Below are positions 33,401 to 43,378 of a DNA stretch of 64,000 bases, piece after piece (position 1 is the first letter of the stretch; each line of letters begins with the position of its first letter). The notes beneath the pieces were generated by a model. The model was not told the origin of the DNA, did not search any database, and saw only the letters and a program-made list of their open reading frames with translations. Origin of the DNA: Leuctra nigra (lineage: Eukaryota > Arthropoda > Insecta > Plecoptera > Leuctridae); assembly GCA_934045905.1 (NCBI GenBank), contig OW203764.1, positions 33,397,629 to 33,461,628 of the forward strand, in the 5' to 3' direction. A program made the position numbers and the translations under genes.

Positions 33401-33700
33401 TTAGTTTGGTTATGTCATTTCTTGCCTTCGCATATTTAATTAATTTTGTGTTTAAAAATATAGCTGTCCCTCCATGTTTAAGAATTGATCTACTGAAATC
33501 ATTTATAAGTTTATAGTTGCATATTTCAGTCGCTTTTAAGTTTTCGCTGTTTAACCAATGCTCTGTGAGGCAGATAACATCTACTTGTTTCCCCTGGTCA
33601 TCCCTGTCATCTAAAAAAGTTTCTAGGTATTCATCATGTTTATTATTTACATGTAAATTCTGATTCATTTAATTAAGCAAGTTGCATTTTCTGTAAGAAT
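30496..33700 (-). mobile_element. Near-intact LINE (Jockey/CR1 group)
   Basis: Minus strand. The ORF at 33668-30741 is followed by a 3' UTR ending in AATAAA and four CTGAAA units near 30500-30528. Such short tandem 3' tails are typical of this LINE group. The 5' end was not fixed and no second ORF was found upstream. Confidence 0.82.
30741..33668 (-). CDS. LINE endonuclease/reverse transcriptase polyprotein
   Basis: 975 residues without interruption. The N-terminal third is an apurinic-type endonuclease that nicks target DNA: [16 protein letters not shown] start, VICLTEHWL near residue 34-42 with the catalytic Glu, LTGDLNID near 150, and NNLSDHKA near 218. The reverse transcriptase lies in the middle: [52 protein letters not shown] and IYADDTN near residue 687, whose Asp pair binds the catalytic metals. 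The C-terminal region ends like the fragment at 6761-7141. All motifs are intact, so this copy may be active or recent. There is no zinc-knuckle ORF1 in view. Confidence 0.93.
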   Translation of the reverse strand: [975 protein letters not shown]

Positions 33701-33746
33701 TACATAACAATTAGGTAAACATCATTTCAAAAACATCTGTAACTGG

Positions 33747-34249
33747 GTCATTCCACGGTAACTCGCGTACCTATCATTTAGAAGGATTAATATCCATTAG
33801 ATTGTCTACCAAACCCCTACATTTAAGACTACACATCTCATAAAAATTGTATGCATCAGAGAATACTGGTTCTAAATTTAGGTGTATTTGAAAAAATTAA
33901 TAAAAATATCCTTCAACGTTAAAAAATTGATTTGGTCCGGAAACTCGCGTATCGATAAACGGAGAATTCTTGGAGACATGAAATCCAGAAAAGGCGGCAA
34001 TAGAAGAACAGCTGACACTTGTCAGTGTAGTCAACTTACATAAATTCATTTCAAAGCCATCTAGATGTCCACGAAATAACAGCTGTTAGACTGTGACCAC
34101 ACTTTCCCCCTCTTGAATTCCACACTTGCCCCATACTATATTAATTAAGGGGCAAGTGTGGCTATGCAATTAATTGATAATGACACATGATTAAAAATAA
34201 ACAGTTTTCACAATATTATTGTCTCATACCTATGGAATGACCCAAGAGT
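33747..34249. mobile_element. Small nested MITE (GGGTCATTCCA ends)
   Basis: GGGTCATTCCACGG at about 33747 and TGGAATGACCC ending near 34249 form short inverted ends inside the larger element. No clear target duplication. Confidence 0.45.
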
Positions 34250-34524
34250 TTTAAAGTTATAAAAAATCATGATTGTACATGTGTTAACCAAATTGAAAAG
34301 CAAAGTCAGTGAATTGCGATTCTCAATTCACTGAGGTATCACCGCTGTCATGTGTGTATTTCATAAAGATATTTTTCCAACCAAAATAAAATTATTGTGG
34401 AGTGTTCTTGAAATAATACTCTATATATCAGGACAAAAAAAAATTAAAAAACTAAAAAATCTGTTGAGTTGTGGTCCGTGGCCACACTTACCTCAATACC
34501 ACACTTACCCCAGTTGACCCCACA

Positions 34525-35866
34525 TAGTTTTATCAAACCGTTACCCAAGTCGGACGAAAGCAGCCTCCGGGAAAACAGAAATGTACTTGGAGCCTTCTAC
34601 CTCTGAGGTCCAGATGTGATTGTGTCGGGGGTGAGATTCACAAGTAATTGATATTAAATCAAACAGTTCCACCCGAACATGGCAGTGGAATTTGTCATCG
34701 AAACAATTATTTGGAATATTCTTAGACTTCGAGTAATTCTTACAGCCCTTATTACGTCTTAAACGATGAATTACATGCATGGTTTCAAAACGTGAATCTC
34801 AAGAATTGGTCCCGAGGTGTATTCTAAATATCCTCTTTGCAAGTGAACCGAGACCACAAGGACATTTAGAATCAAACCTAATTACATAATAATCAATGTC
34901 GGGTCAATCTGAACATAGAACAATAGAGAACTATAGGGGAGAGTTTGGCACCTAGATCATATCTGTAACTCAGAGGTAAAAGGCTGGAAGTCCAATCGTT
35001 CAATGTTTAAGTGAATACTTTGGAATGTTGTAATCAAGCTCTATCAACTGCCATTCGACTGATGTCCACAAATAGTTATATTGAAGTATTCTCTTACACA
35101 ATGACCCATGCCGACATTACAAATATGATTGGATCAGACAAAATTACTGGTTTTTGAGCTCATGTTAAAGAATCATTGAAATGGACTTCCGACCTTCTAC
35201 CTCATAGGTAGGTACAGATATTATTGGACATTACAAAAACAATTGCAAATATTTGTACAGGATTAAATAAAGAGATAATCAGTCATTAGTACAAATATAA
35301 AAAGCCTGATTTCGCCAGTTTTCATTTGAAAACGATTCAAATCGATTCTACTCACAGAGAAATTGCGTAAAACCAATAGCAATTTCCTGATCATATTTCA
35401 CTTCTATAGAACACAAATCTTGAGTTAAACAGACAGATTCATGAGCAAGGCACTGTCATGGAAATAAGCGAATTCAGTTCAAGTTAATTACTAAATCAAC
35501 AGATATAACAATTTGTTACGTACCTCAGCGACAATTCATCCTGCGTCGTGATTCATTTTCTCATTAAAACTAAATGTTTACTCACCAAAACCAGATTGTT
35601 GTACTAAACTATGACCTTGATCAAATATGTAGGCAATTACTGAAAAACTTTTTGGAACAATTGTAGAAACCATAAAAAGAAGCAGAACTTTTTCTGAATT
35701 TATTTCCCTGAATATTTAAATTTCTATTGAATTTGGTGCATAACCACATGAATCGCAACACTTTTCTCGAAACATACATTTTATTTGTTTATTTATAAAA
35801 CACACATTACATATTAAAATGTTCCCAATTAGGTAATGATGTAAATTACAACGTTACCTAAGTAGG
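34525..35866. other. Intergenic stretch, nothing recognised
   Basis: AT-rich, no convincing coding frame, RNA gene or repeat structure on either strand. Confidence 0.45.
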
Positions 35867-35950
35867 TACACTCGGCACATTTAAATATGATCGTCGATTT
35901 TTCTTCAGAGTCCCACGTTGTATACCCCTAATACCTACCGACCGGTTAGA

Positions 35951-36133
35951 TCACGTGACTTCCTTATCAGTTCTCTCGCGGAACAAAACAAGGGGAGGGG
36001 GTAGTTCGTCGTCAATAGGAAACAAGTAATATTCTCTTTCAATATCTGAATCTGATCGACATTGCATTACGAGGTCTTCATTCGAATCCCACTTCAGTGT
36101 GACGGATCGTGGTTTCACGTGATTTTGACGCAA
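35951..36133 (-). CDS. Hypothetical small ORF in left arm
   Basis: 60 codons, beginning MRQNHVKPRSVTLKWD and rich in acidic residues in the middle (SDSDIEREYY). The mirror copy in the right arm is at 36857-37054 and differs near its end. I do not recognise it. It may be a chance frame preserved because the arms match, and nothing shows it is expressed. Confidence 0.2.
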   Translation of the reverse strand: MRQNHVKPRSVTLKWDSNEDLVMQCRSDSDIEREYYLFPIDDELPPPLVLFRERTDKEVT

Positions 36134-36856
36134 AGTTGCCCATTAACTTACTAGTTCTGTGGATTTTTCTCGATAAGTTTACTTAATGTCATATGCCAGA
36201 TGAAAAATTTGTTTTAAACTTTTACTCAATTAATTTAGAGGTGCTAACGCCATCCACAAAAGAAATAAATTTACATTCTAGAGATCCGATTATGTGGTTT
36301 TAAAAACTTGACAATTTCGTTTTTGGAATTGGAAATTTCGCGTTTTGAATGAAGAGGGAGGATCAATTATATTACTCAAAAATTTAAACCCTAGTATGCC
36401 CAGTGCAGCATGTGACTGTCCACCTTGGTTTTTCACTATGCAAAATCAAAAAAAAAATATTAAAAGCTGTTTCCTGCTGTTTGTTTTAAATGTATTGCGA
36501 CTGTAAAAGACATTATGTCAACTTTATTTTCACGTGATAATGCGAGGTCACTGCCCCTCCCACTAAGCAACCCTAAGTTGTTTTCTATAAGGTCAGAGCT
36601 CTTCTGTCATTTACGCGAATAGGGGAGGATCACTGACTGGACTTTAGAAATAAAAAAGGTTGAATATTGGGGGTTATCTTGGTGATCATTAGAAAAAAGC
36701 AAAAAAAGCAAAACTCATTAGAAAAGAAAAGCTTTTCTAATAAAAAAGGTATGAAATTGAAATGTAATGTAGACTTTTCAAATCATTCATCTGGCATATG
36801 ACATTGAGTAAACTAATCGAGAAATATCCACAGAACTAGTAAGTTAATGGGCAACT

Positions 36857-37054
36857 TTGCGTCAAAATCACGTGAAACCACGATCCGTCACATTGAAATG
36901 GGATTCGAATGAAGACCTCGTAATGCAATGTCGATCAGATTCAGATATTGAAAGAGAATATTACTTGTTTCCTATTGACGACGAACTACCCCTCCCCTTG
37001 TTTTGTTCCGCGAGAAAACTGATAAGGAAGTCACGTGATCTAACCGGTCGGTAG
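36857..37054 (+). CDS. Hypothetical small ORF in right arm
   Basis: Mirror copy of the left-arm frame, 65 codons. The first 45 residues or so are identical, then a one-base difference in the C-run near 37000 changes the end. Existence as a protein is doubtful. Confidence 0.2.
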   Translation: MRQNHVKPRSVTLKWDSNEDLVMQCRSDSDIEREYYLFPIDDELPLPLFCSARKLIRKSRDLTGR

Positions 37055-37122
37055 GTATTAGGGGTATACAACATGGGACTCTGAAGAAAAATCGACGATC
37101 ATATTTAAATGTGCCGAGTGTA

Positions 37123-37784
37123 CAAAAACATCACAACAGTTCAAGTTTAACATTACATTACCTAATCTGTTTGTCAGTTCCTCAATCAACTTTATAAACA
37201 TGGATTTAAGAGGCCAGCGTAAGGTAACTAACTGGAAAGTTCAGTTCTTCAGAGTGTTTGTTTCTATTCTAGTTTTGTCTTCACACTAAGAGAATTTAAA
37301 AAGAGATATTTGCGACAATTTCAAGCTTACGAGACTAAATAATGCCACGCACTGGATTAGTACATTACGAGTTACGACCTCAAAGCGATAAATAGAAATT
37401 AATCATCAAATAATCGTAGTGAATTTTTCGAGGACGTTACTCCAGTAGTTGGCATTTTTAAGTGTCTTAAATTAAAAAAAAAAATGGCCGCTAATATCTG
37501 AGTTTTTAACACTCTGATAGCGTGAATACAAAACTTAAAAACAAACAAAAACAAAACACTTTAATAAACTGTGCGCTTCCAGTAAATAGGTACATGAGAG
37601 ATTCCTTTTAAAGCTATAATATGTACGTAACTTAGTTTTTTGCTACTGGAATCATTGTATAGTTCATCACCTTGATTGAACTATAGACATTTGAGAGTAG
37701 GTACTTGAGCAGTTTAGTTTTACAATCAATAACAATATTATAAATGGAACTTGCTCTTGTAATGTTAAAATTTCAACTTTGATT
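37123..37784. other. Intergenic stretch, nothing recognised
   Basis: AT-rich with no coding or repeat structure found. Confidence 0.45.
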
Positions 37785-38010
37785 TTAAACTTAGCACATT
37801 TAAAATTGATTGTTCAATAAATCTGATTGGCTGAAATTTTTTAGATCGCACCATCAGAAGTCAGTCCAAGCAATCTCTTTGTCTCACTCTAGTAGGTGAC
37901 CTCACATTTCAATGATAATAACAATCTTTGATTGATATGGAACATGACCTGACCAGCAGTCATTCAAATTTGCTCACCGATCAATTTTAAATGTGTTAAG
38001 TATACATACC
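37785..38010. mobile_element. MITE, GTACACT-GGCACA family
   Basis: TTAGCACATTTAAAATTGAT at the left and ATCAATTTTAAATGTGTTAAG at the right are inverted; the internal GATCGCACCATCAGAAGTCA is shared with 10545 and 48015. About 225 bases. Confidence 0.65.
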
Positions 38011-38042
38011 TAGTGGTAGGCAGAAAAAATTAACTACTTTAA

Positions 38043-38255
38043 AGCCTAATTTACACGGTCACATTTATTGAACAACTTCTGTGTCACATGCTTTGACAAT
38101 GTTAATTTTCACACATTTTTGCATTTACACCAAGCAACTTTCTGTCACCGAACATAAAACATGTTCTAATTTCCTTTAACAAATGTGACAAAGACTGTGC
38201 CAAAGACCGTGACACAGAAGTTGTTCAATAAATGTGACCGTGTAAAATGCATCTC
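38043..38255. mobile_element. Hairpin MITE
   Basis: TTTACACGGTCACATTTATT through ACTTCTGTGTCAC at the left is repeated in reverse complement at 38200-38247. About 210 bases, no ORF. Confidence 0.8.
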
Positions 38256-39230
38256 TATCATATCATACTAAGATTTAGGTTTAAGTAGGTAGTACAAATT
38301 ACTTGTCTGTGGTGTGGTATATCACCTTTAAGAATTATGTATATATATGCATTGCTCTATTTTGTAGTTTCTATAATAAGTCAAAGTCAGAATTGCCAAT
38401 AAGTAAAAAAGTGTGGCAGTGGCACAGAAGTCAAAATAAGGTGAAATTCCAATTCTAAATAAAACACTTGTTCTATAAAGTCCATAAAGACACTTGGTAG
38501 GTACATTTGCTCACACGTAATACCTACATTACAATTATATTTTCTTAGAAATCTTCTTGCACACATAATTTACGTGATGACCAAATTTATTTGACTCTAC
38601 AATTAAACCTACCTATCTTCTAGGTAGAAACAAATTTCTACATTGTCCAAAAACACTTGTAGCAAAATAATTCCATTCTTTAAAGAAGGTAATTTTAAAA
38701 TCTACATTCATTAATAAAGTTGTAATTTTTCCGCAATCACCTTTTAAGTTATCTTAGCGTTGATTTAGACACTCGACAACCGTTTTCTATTGCAGTGGAA
38801 CGTCTTTAGTATACGTATGTTTCTCCTCATACGTTTTTTACCCTACGTTTTTTCAAAAGTACCCATAAGAACACATGTTAAATTGTCTCAATAGTCCTAC
38901 GTTTTTCACTTAAGTATTTTTTTTATCCTGGTCCCTTCAAAATCTTACTAAAAAGTAGCTGAACTCTTAACTGAATAAAGAGTGAGTCACTTTAACTGAA
39001 CATACATCGATAACATTTATTTAATTACCACGAGTTTCAAATTATTTTAGTTGGAGACGAAGACAAAACAATCTTTGTGCAATCTTTGCGCTTGTTTTCT
39101 ATGCTAATTGTATTGTACGTACGTATTGTATTTAATACGATTCACTTCACTCACTTCTCGAAGTAATCTGGATCAAATTCAATTGAGTTCAGAGTTCGTC
39201 AGTTTGTTGTTCGAAGCGGTTCGAAGTAGT
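38256..39230. other. Intergenic stretch, nothing recognised
   Basis: AT-rich; occasional GGTAGGTA motifs; no coding frame or repeat ends found. Confidence 0.45.
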
Positions 39231-39248
39231 TTTAGAGGAAATACACAA

Positions 39249-39332
39249 ATAAGGCTGCATTTCACCAAGATTCTAAACCAGGTTTACCGCCTCTAAACCG
39301 AGTTTAGAAACTTGGTGAAACGCAGCCTAAAT
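39249..39332. mobile_element. Short hairpin element
   Basis: AAGGCTGCATTTCACCAAG and its near complement CTTGGTGAAACGCAGCCT close a small hairpin with TTTAGA/TCTAAA repeats in the loop. 80 bases. Confidence 0.7.
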
Positions 39333-39455
39333 GTGTATATGTCAAACAGTTTTGAATATAGAAAAGCAAGAACAGCATCAAGTCCTTCATCTTCAACTTT
39401 ATGGCTTACCTACTCTCATAAAATTTTACCAAAAATCTCTCAATTTTAATTTGTT

Positions 39456-39900
39456 TCAAGAAACTATTTGAGTGAAATGTTTGAGAAGCCAGGAACAGTC
39501 TATTAGAGTTGAAGATAAAGTTGTATGACTTTGAGCTTGCGGTTCTATAATGTCAGATGTTAGTTCTATTTGACATGGACATACCCCAGGCAACGGGGGG
39601 GCCTCCATCCTCAGTGGGGGGGTCTGGGGGGCGATGGCCTTCGGGCGAGGCGACTGGGCGACTGCAGGGGCCTGGTTGACGGCAGGGGCCTGGTGAGGGG
39701 CCTGGTTGACGGCAGGGGCCTGGTTGACGGCAGGGGTCTGGTGAGGGGCCTGGCCTATCACCTGCAATAGATAACATGAGGTCGTTAAATCCCCATGTCT
39801 CGTAAATTGTGAAATTTTTATTTGTACATTTCTTGGCAGTGAAGCCGAGCTGTATGAACAGCGGTATTTGTATTATTACCACAGCCAAGTAAACAACCTT
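39456..39900 (-). CDS. Possible exon(s) with Pro-rich 18-base repeats, unrecognised
   Basis: Minus strand. 39900-39770 encodes a hydrophobic stretch (VVYLAVVIIQIPLFIQLGFT) followed by about 25 residues. From 39770 to 39650, tandem 18-base units (GGCCTGGTTGACGGCAGG on the plus strand) give a Pro/Gln-rich run. Both QAPAVN-type and PGPCRQ-type frames stay open, to 39456 and 39553 respectively, and a GCAG|GT at about 39767 could be a splice boundary. There is no clear ATG for the upper frame. This might be part of a secreted or membrane protein gene, or only repeat-driven open frame. Confidence 0.3.
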
Positions 39901-40066
39901 CAAAAATTAGTGAGATAATAAATAAATGTAGCCTTAAAGGCTGTTTACTTTTCTGTGTTAATTAATTACTAAACTAGAGCCTTTTAGTGATGAGATTCTA
40001 TGGTTAAATCTAGGTTAAATGTGATAAAATCAAATAAATATACATAGTACCTAAGTTGGAACGCTT

Positions 40067-40182
40067 ATGGCGTTTTTAACTGGCTGCACTGGGGCTGCAC
40101 TGAAATGACGTCACCATACAAAACTCAATGCAAATTACAAACGGAGTGCAGCACCAGTGCAGCCAGTGGAAACGCCATGAGT
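40067..40182. mobile_element. Hairpin MITE
   Basis: TTATGGCGTTTTTAACTGGC at the left pairs with GCCAGTGGAAACGCCATGAG at the right; CTGCACTGG/CCAGTGCAG extends the stem. About 115 bases. Confidence 0.8.
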
Positions 40183-40258
40183 GGATCATTGTAGAAACCA
40201 AGAAAAACACACAGTGGAAGAGTTTTTGTTTTATAATTTCCTGGAAAATGAACCTATT

Positions 40259-40660
40259 GGCCCCACCGACGGCTGCCACCTTATCGCGGTGGTGGGGTTT
40301 GTGCTGGCCAATGACCCATTGCAGCTACGCCGGCGAGCATATCCTCATGTGTAAGGGCTACCCATGCCGGACAGATCAGTGGTGAGGTCCAGACAAAGAG
40401 CAGCCAGGGTGGACCTATCCATGCCCTCCCTTAATTTGCGGTCCCCCTGAAATCGGGTTCCGCCGGCCCGAATCCTTACACCCCTCGGTCCGTCCCCCTT
40501 CCGGCCTGGCCTTCCCACCAGTGCTGGACTTCCCCGGATCGGGCCCGTTAGGTCAACCCCCTCCCCATGTCCTCCACTTAATTCAACAAAGTTATAAAGT
40601 AAAAATTAATGTGCGCAATATAACCTCGTCGTTGACGCGCCGTTAAACCTAGGATTATAA
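40259..40660 (-). repeat. GC-rich dispersed repeat, copy 2
   Basis: Reverse-complement relative of 9395-9855: GACGGCTGCCAC, CCGGCGAGCATAT, CCCGTTAGGTCAACCC and ATAACCTCGTCGTTG in matching order. It ends near an AACCTAGGATTATAAC inverted pair (40645-40690). Confidence 0.7.
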
Positions 40661-40690
40661 CTCCAACAGTGGAGTTATAATCCTAGGTTA

Positions 40691-41335
40691 AACAATAATA
40701 ATCTATGAACCTATTGGTTCAAAACGAGCATTTTGCAATATTGAAGAGTAGGTATGTAACTCACAATACAACTCACATACAGATCACATTGAAATATTTA
40801 TTTCAATGAATAATATGATTTTAACGGTCTACTTCCTATTACTTGATTTGATTTATTCCTTATCAACGACTAGGTACTACCTTCTAGTAATTTAAATCCT
40901 TGCAGTTTATCTGAACGCTTCTGAATTAAAGTAGATGGTTTTTAAGTCCGGAACTTTCATTTGATTCATTTTAAAAATCTGTCATAATGTTTTTCTCAAT
41001 GGAAGAAGTGGCAGAATAATTTAGAGATTTGAACACTAAGAAACTTTCTTGAATACGGATTTGAATATTTGAAGCTATTAAGTTTCAATATTGGGCCACT
41101 CGCATGTCCCAGTTTTTCATTAGGTAGGTACCTACTCTGCTAAATTTAAACAATTGATTATGTATTCGATTGCCATTGCAACATTCCTAGAATGACCACT
41201 AACGAATCCAAGTAATAATTGTTACGCAAAGCATAGAATAATTGGGCTCAAATCACACCGACATACCGATGTTTGAGAAAACATCCGAGGTTTGATTTGC
41301 CGTGGTGTTTGCAAGCTATCAGGTTGATCACGTAC
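40691..41335. other. Probable intron/intergenic, nothing recognised
   Basis: AT-rich sequence without coding or repeat structure; it precedes the donor of the minus-strand exon at 41336. Confidence 0.4.
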
Positions 41336-41449
41336 CGAGACTGGAGCCGCCTCCAGAGCCTGGATAATGGCTTTAATCTTGCTGCTGTCGCGGCACTCAC
41401 ACGCCCGCAGCTGCGCCACCGCTTCTTCTAATATCTCCAGCGGCACCAG
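41336..41449 (-). CDS. Unrecognised gene, downstream exon
   Basis: Minus strand, bounded by acceptor TTTGTTTGCAG (above 41449) and donor GTACGTG (below 41336). 114 bases, in phase with the exon at 41659-41740, encoding LVPLEILEEAVAQLRACECR and DSSKIKAIIQALEAAPVS, a probable helical stretch with two Cys. High GC and coding-like third positions contrast with the flanks, so a real exon is likely. I do not recognise the family, and other exons were not found. Confidence 0.55.
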
Positions 41450-41658
41450 CTGCAAACAAACACCAAACAAACACGTCACTCACATTATCAACTTTTATAA
41501 ATGGTTCAGAAGGCATGAAACTAGTGATTAGTCTAATGGTTTGGATAATATCAAAGTGTTGACCTAGTCTAATGGATTCAGATCAAGTTTGGATGAGATA
41601 TTGAAGTGATTAAGTCTAATGGATTCGGATGGTTTGGATGAGATATTGAAGTGTTTAC

Positions 41659-41740
41659 CTTGGCTACTGGTTCCGCTGCGCCCGGCCTCGCTCCGATGTT
41701 CGAGACTGAGGCCGACGCTCTCTCTCTTTCATCGACGCCA
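41659..41740 (-). CDS. Unrecognised gene, upstream exon
   Basis: Minus strand, between acceptor TTGTTTCAG (41741-41749) and donor GTAAAC (41658-41653). 82 bases, reading GVDERERASASVSNIGARPG then AAEPVAK, apparently a disordered segment. It joins the exon at 41336-41449 in frame across a 209-base intron. GC-rich. The same gene identity is inferred from phase and spacing only. Confidence 0.5.
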
Positions 41741-41879
41741 CTGAAACAAGCAACAAGGCGTCACTTTCAGATGTCAGTCCAGTTGCAATCGAGACTCCAA
41801 GTAGAAATATAACAAGTAGTTTACGCTAACTCACATAGCTCTTGTAGACTCATTTCATTGATAATAACATGGATGATTC

Positions 41880-42460
41880 ACCAAGGAACATCAAGTTACA
41901 AGTCATTTACATTTATTCACATACCATTTTATGTTTTGCCAAGTGTATACAGTCACAAATCATAAAACTGTATTGAACGAAACAGATCGGCTGCTTGTTA
42001 GGTTCCTTGATAATCAATCCTTGTTATCATCAATGAAATCAGAGCTATTCTACAAGACGATGGTCCAGTTCAATACTGAGACATCTCCAAAATCATAGTT
42101 TTGAGATAAATCGAATATAAGATTTCGATAAGATGTCTCAGTACAGAACTGGGACATTTACATAGGGTTATTTTAATGGACAATAAGATGTCTCAGTATA
42201 GAACTGGAGAATGTTATAGAGATACATCAGCGATCACGTGGAGGCAAATGAAACTAAAAGATATCTCATTACAGGACTGGATAGAGCTTGAAATTCTGAA
42301 TCCAATGATATATAATTTCATTTTTCCATTTTTTTGAGATGTCTCAGTATTGAACTGGACCATCGAAGAGTTAGATGATAAGTTAGCACAGATTTCATGG
42401 GAAGCCATCAAATCTTTATCAGACAATCCGTTTCTTTCAAATACCATTTTTATTGGTTAC
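41880..42460 (+). repeat. Dispersed 240-base repeat, copy 3, split by a MITE
   Basis: Matches 19500-19735 on both sides of the MITE at 42058-42365: ATTGAACGAAACAGATCGGC, AATGAAATCAGAGCTATTC, then after the insert GTTAGATGATAAGTTAGC and CGTTTCTTTCAAATACC. Confidence 0.75.
42058..42365. mobile_element. MITE with AAGA target duplication
   Basis: Ends CGATGGTCCAGTTCAATACT and its complement; AAGA on both sides (42054-42057, 42366-42369). The uninterrupted relative at 19500-19735 shows the empty site as a single CTAGAG/AAGAG position, confirming the ends. 308 bases, with GAGACATCT/AGATGTCTC repeated inside. Confidence 0.88.
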
Positions 42461-42469
42461 TACCTAAAA

Positions 42470-43280
42470 TTAAAAAATTAAAAAATTGGTTGGTCCGATC
42501 AATTTGAAATTTTCCTGAAGTCATTGCAACCAACATTGTTCCCAATCGGACAAAGTTTCAGCCAAATCCTCCCAGTGGTTAAAATTTAAAACAATCTTTC
42601 CTGTGATGTTTGAAATTTAAATTAGATCAGATTTTGACGTGGATGTTTTCGGAACCATCGAGTGATATGATATCATCGTTGCGATGTGTTCACATCGGAA
42701 AAAGCCGTCACCACTGCCTTGCTAGAACAGATTTACCGATCAACTTAAAACTTCGCATGGTCATTTCCCATTGGGACCAACATTTTAGGTATTTATGCCA
42801 ATTTGAAGACTATCTGCCGTTATTTTCAAAAGTTATTGTCATTTTAATGACATTTTATTTTACTAGGAAAACGCTCAGTGTAACGCGTTGATGAGCGAGC
42901 ACAGAACAAGCAACATCCCCATAGTAACGATACACGACACGGCACAAGACGATTTTCTCTGCAATTTTTCAATTTCATAATACTCTGGATGAATAATAGA
43001 TCCATTGTGTCGTAAGTCTTACCTACATACCTTCTCCAGAAATCTCTTGTGACATCCTATACTAAACTCGTAAAATTACAATTAATACTTGACTGATTCG
43101 GCTAACAATATGTAAAATTTAATATTAAGTAGGTAGTAAGGACCAATCAGAAGACATTATTTAAACTTAAACCACTTAGAGGATTTGGCCTTCGTACTGC
43201 ATCCGATTTTATGCGCTAGCTCAAAAATGCTTTCATTTTACTGTACATTGTGAATAGCTTGGCTGCTCTACATATTTTTC
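42470..43280. mobile_element. Rearranged Helitron-like copy C
   Basis: 42480-42860 matches the interior of the copy at 54242-55258 in sense orientation. 42863-43280 matches its 3' half in antisense, beginning CTAGGAAAACGCTCAGTG. So two pieces lie head to head and the TTGAGCG start is missing. Confidence 0.6.
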
Positions 43281-43378
43281 CGTATGATTAAATGGTCACT
43301 ATTCTTACGTATGATCTGTATAGTAGTGCCGTCAGGGATGAATAACCAATGGGATCATTTTCCGTACGAAACGCATAG

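Larger units (their letters stand above)
29815..34520. mobile_element. TIR element split by a LINE
   Basis: GGGTCAACTGGGGTAAGTGT at 29815 and its exact complement ending at 34520, with CACA directly outside both ends (29811-29814, 34521-34524) as a possible 4-base target duplication. GGCAAGTGTGG motifs recur inside (30010, 30040, 30240, 30294, 34150). The LINE at about 30499-33700 interrupts it. Confidence 0.75.
35867..37122. mobile_element. Long-TIR element carrying the same short ORF in both arms
   Basis: Arms of about 340 bases, 35867-36208 and 36783-37122, are near-perfect complements. The ends read TACACTCGGCACATTTAAA and its complement, with TA at each edge as in Tc1/mariner-type insertions. 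Each arm holds an open frame of 60-65 codons starting MRQNHVKPRSVTLKWD. The interior has no transposase. Confidence 0.8.
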
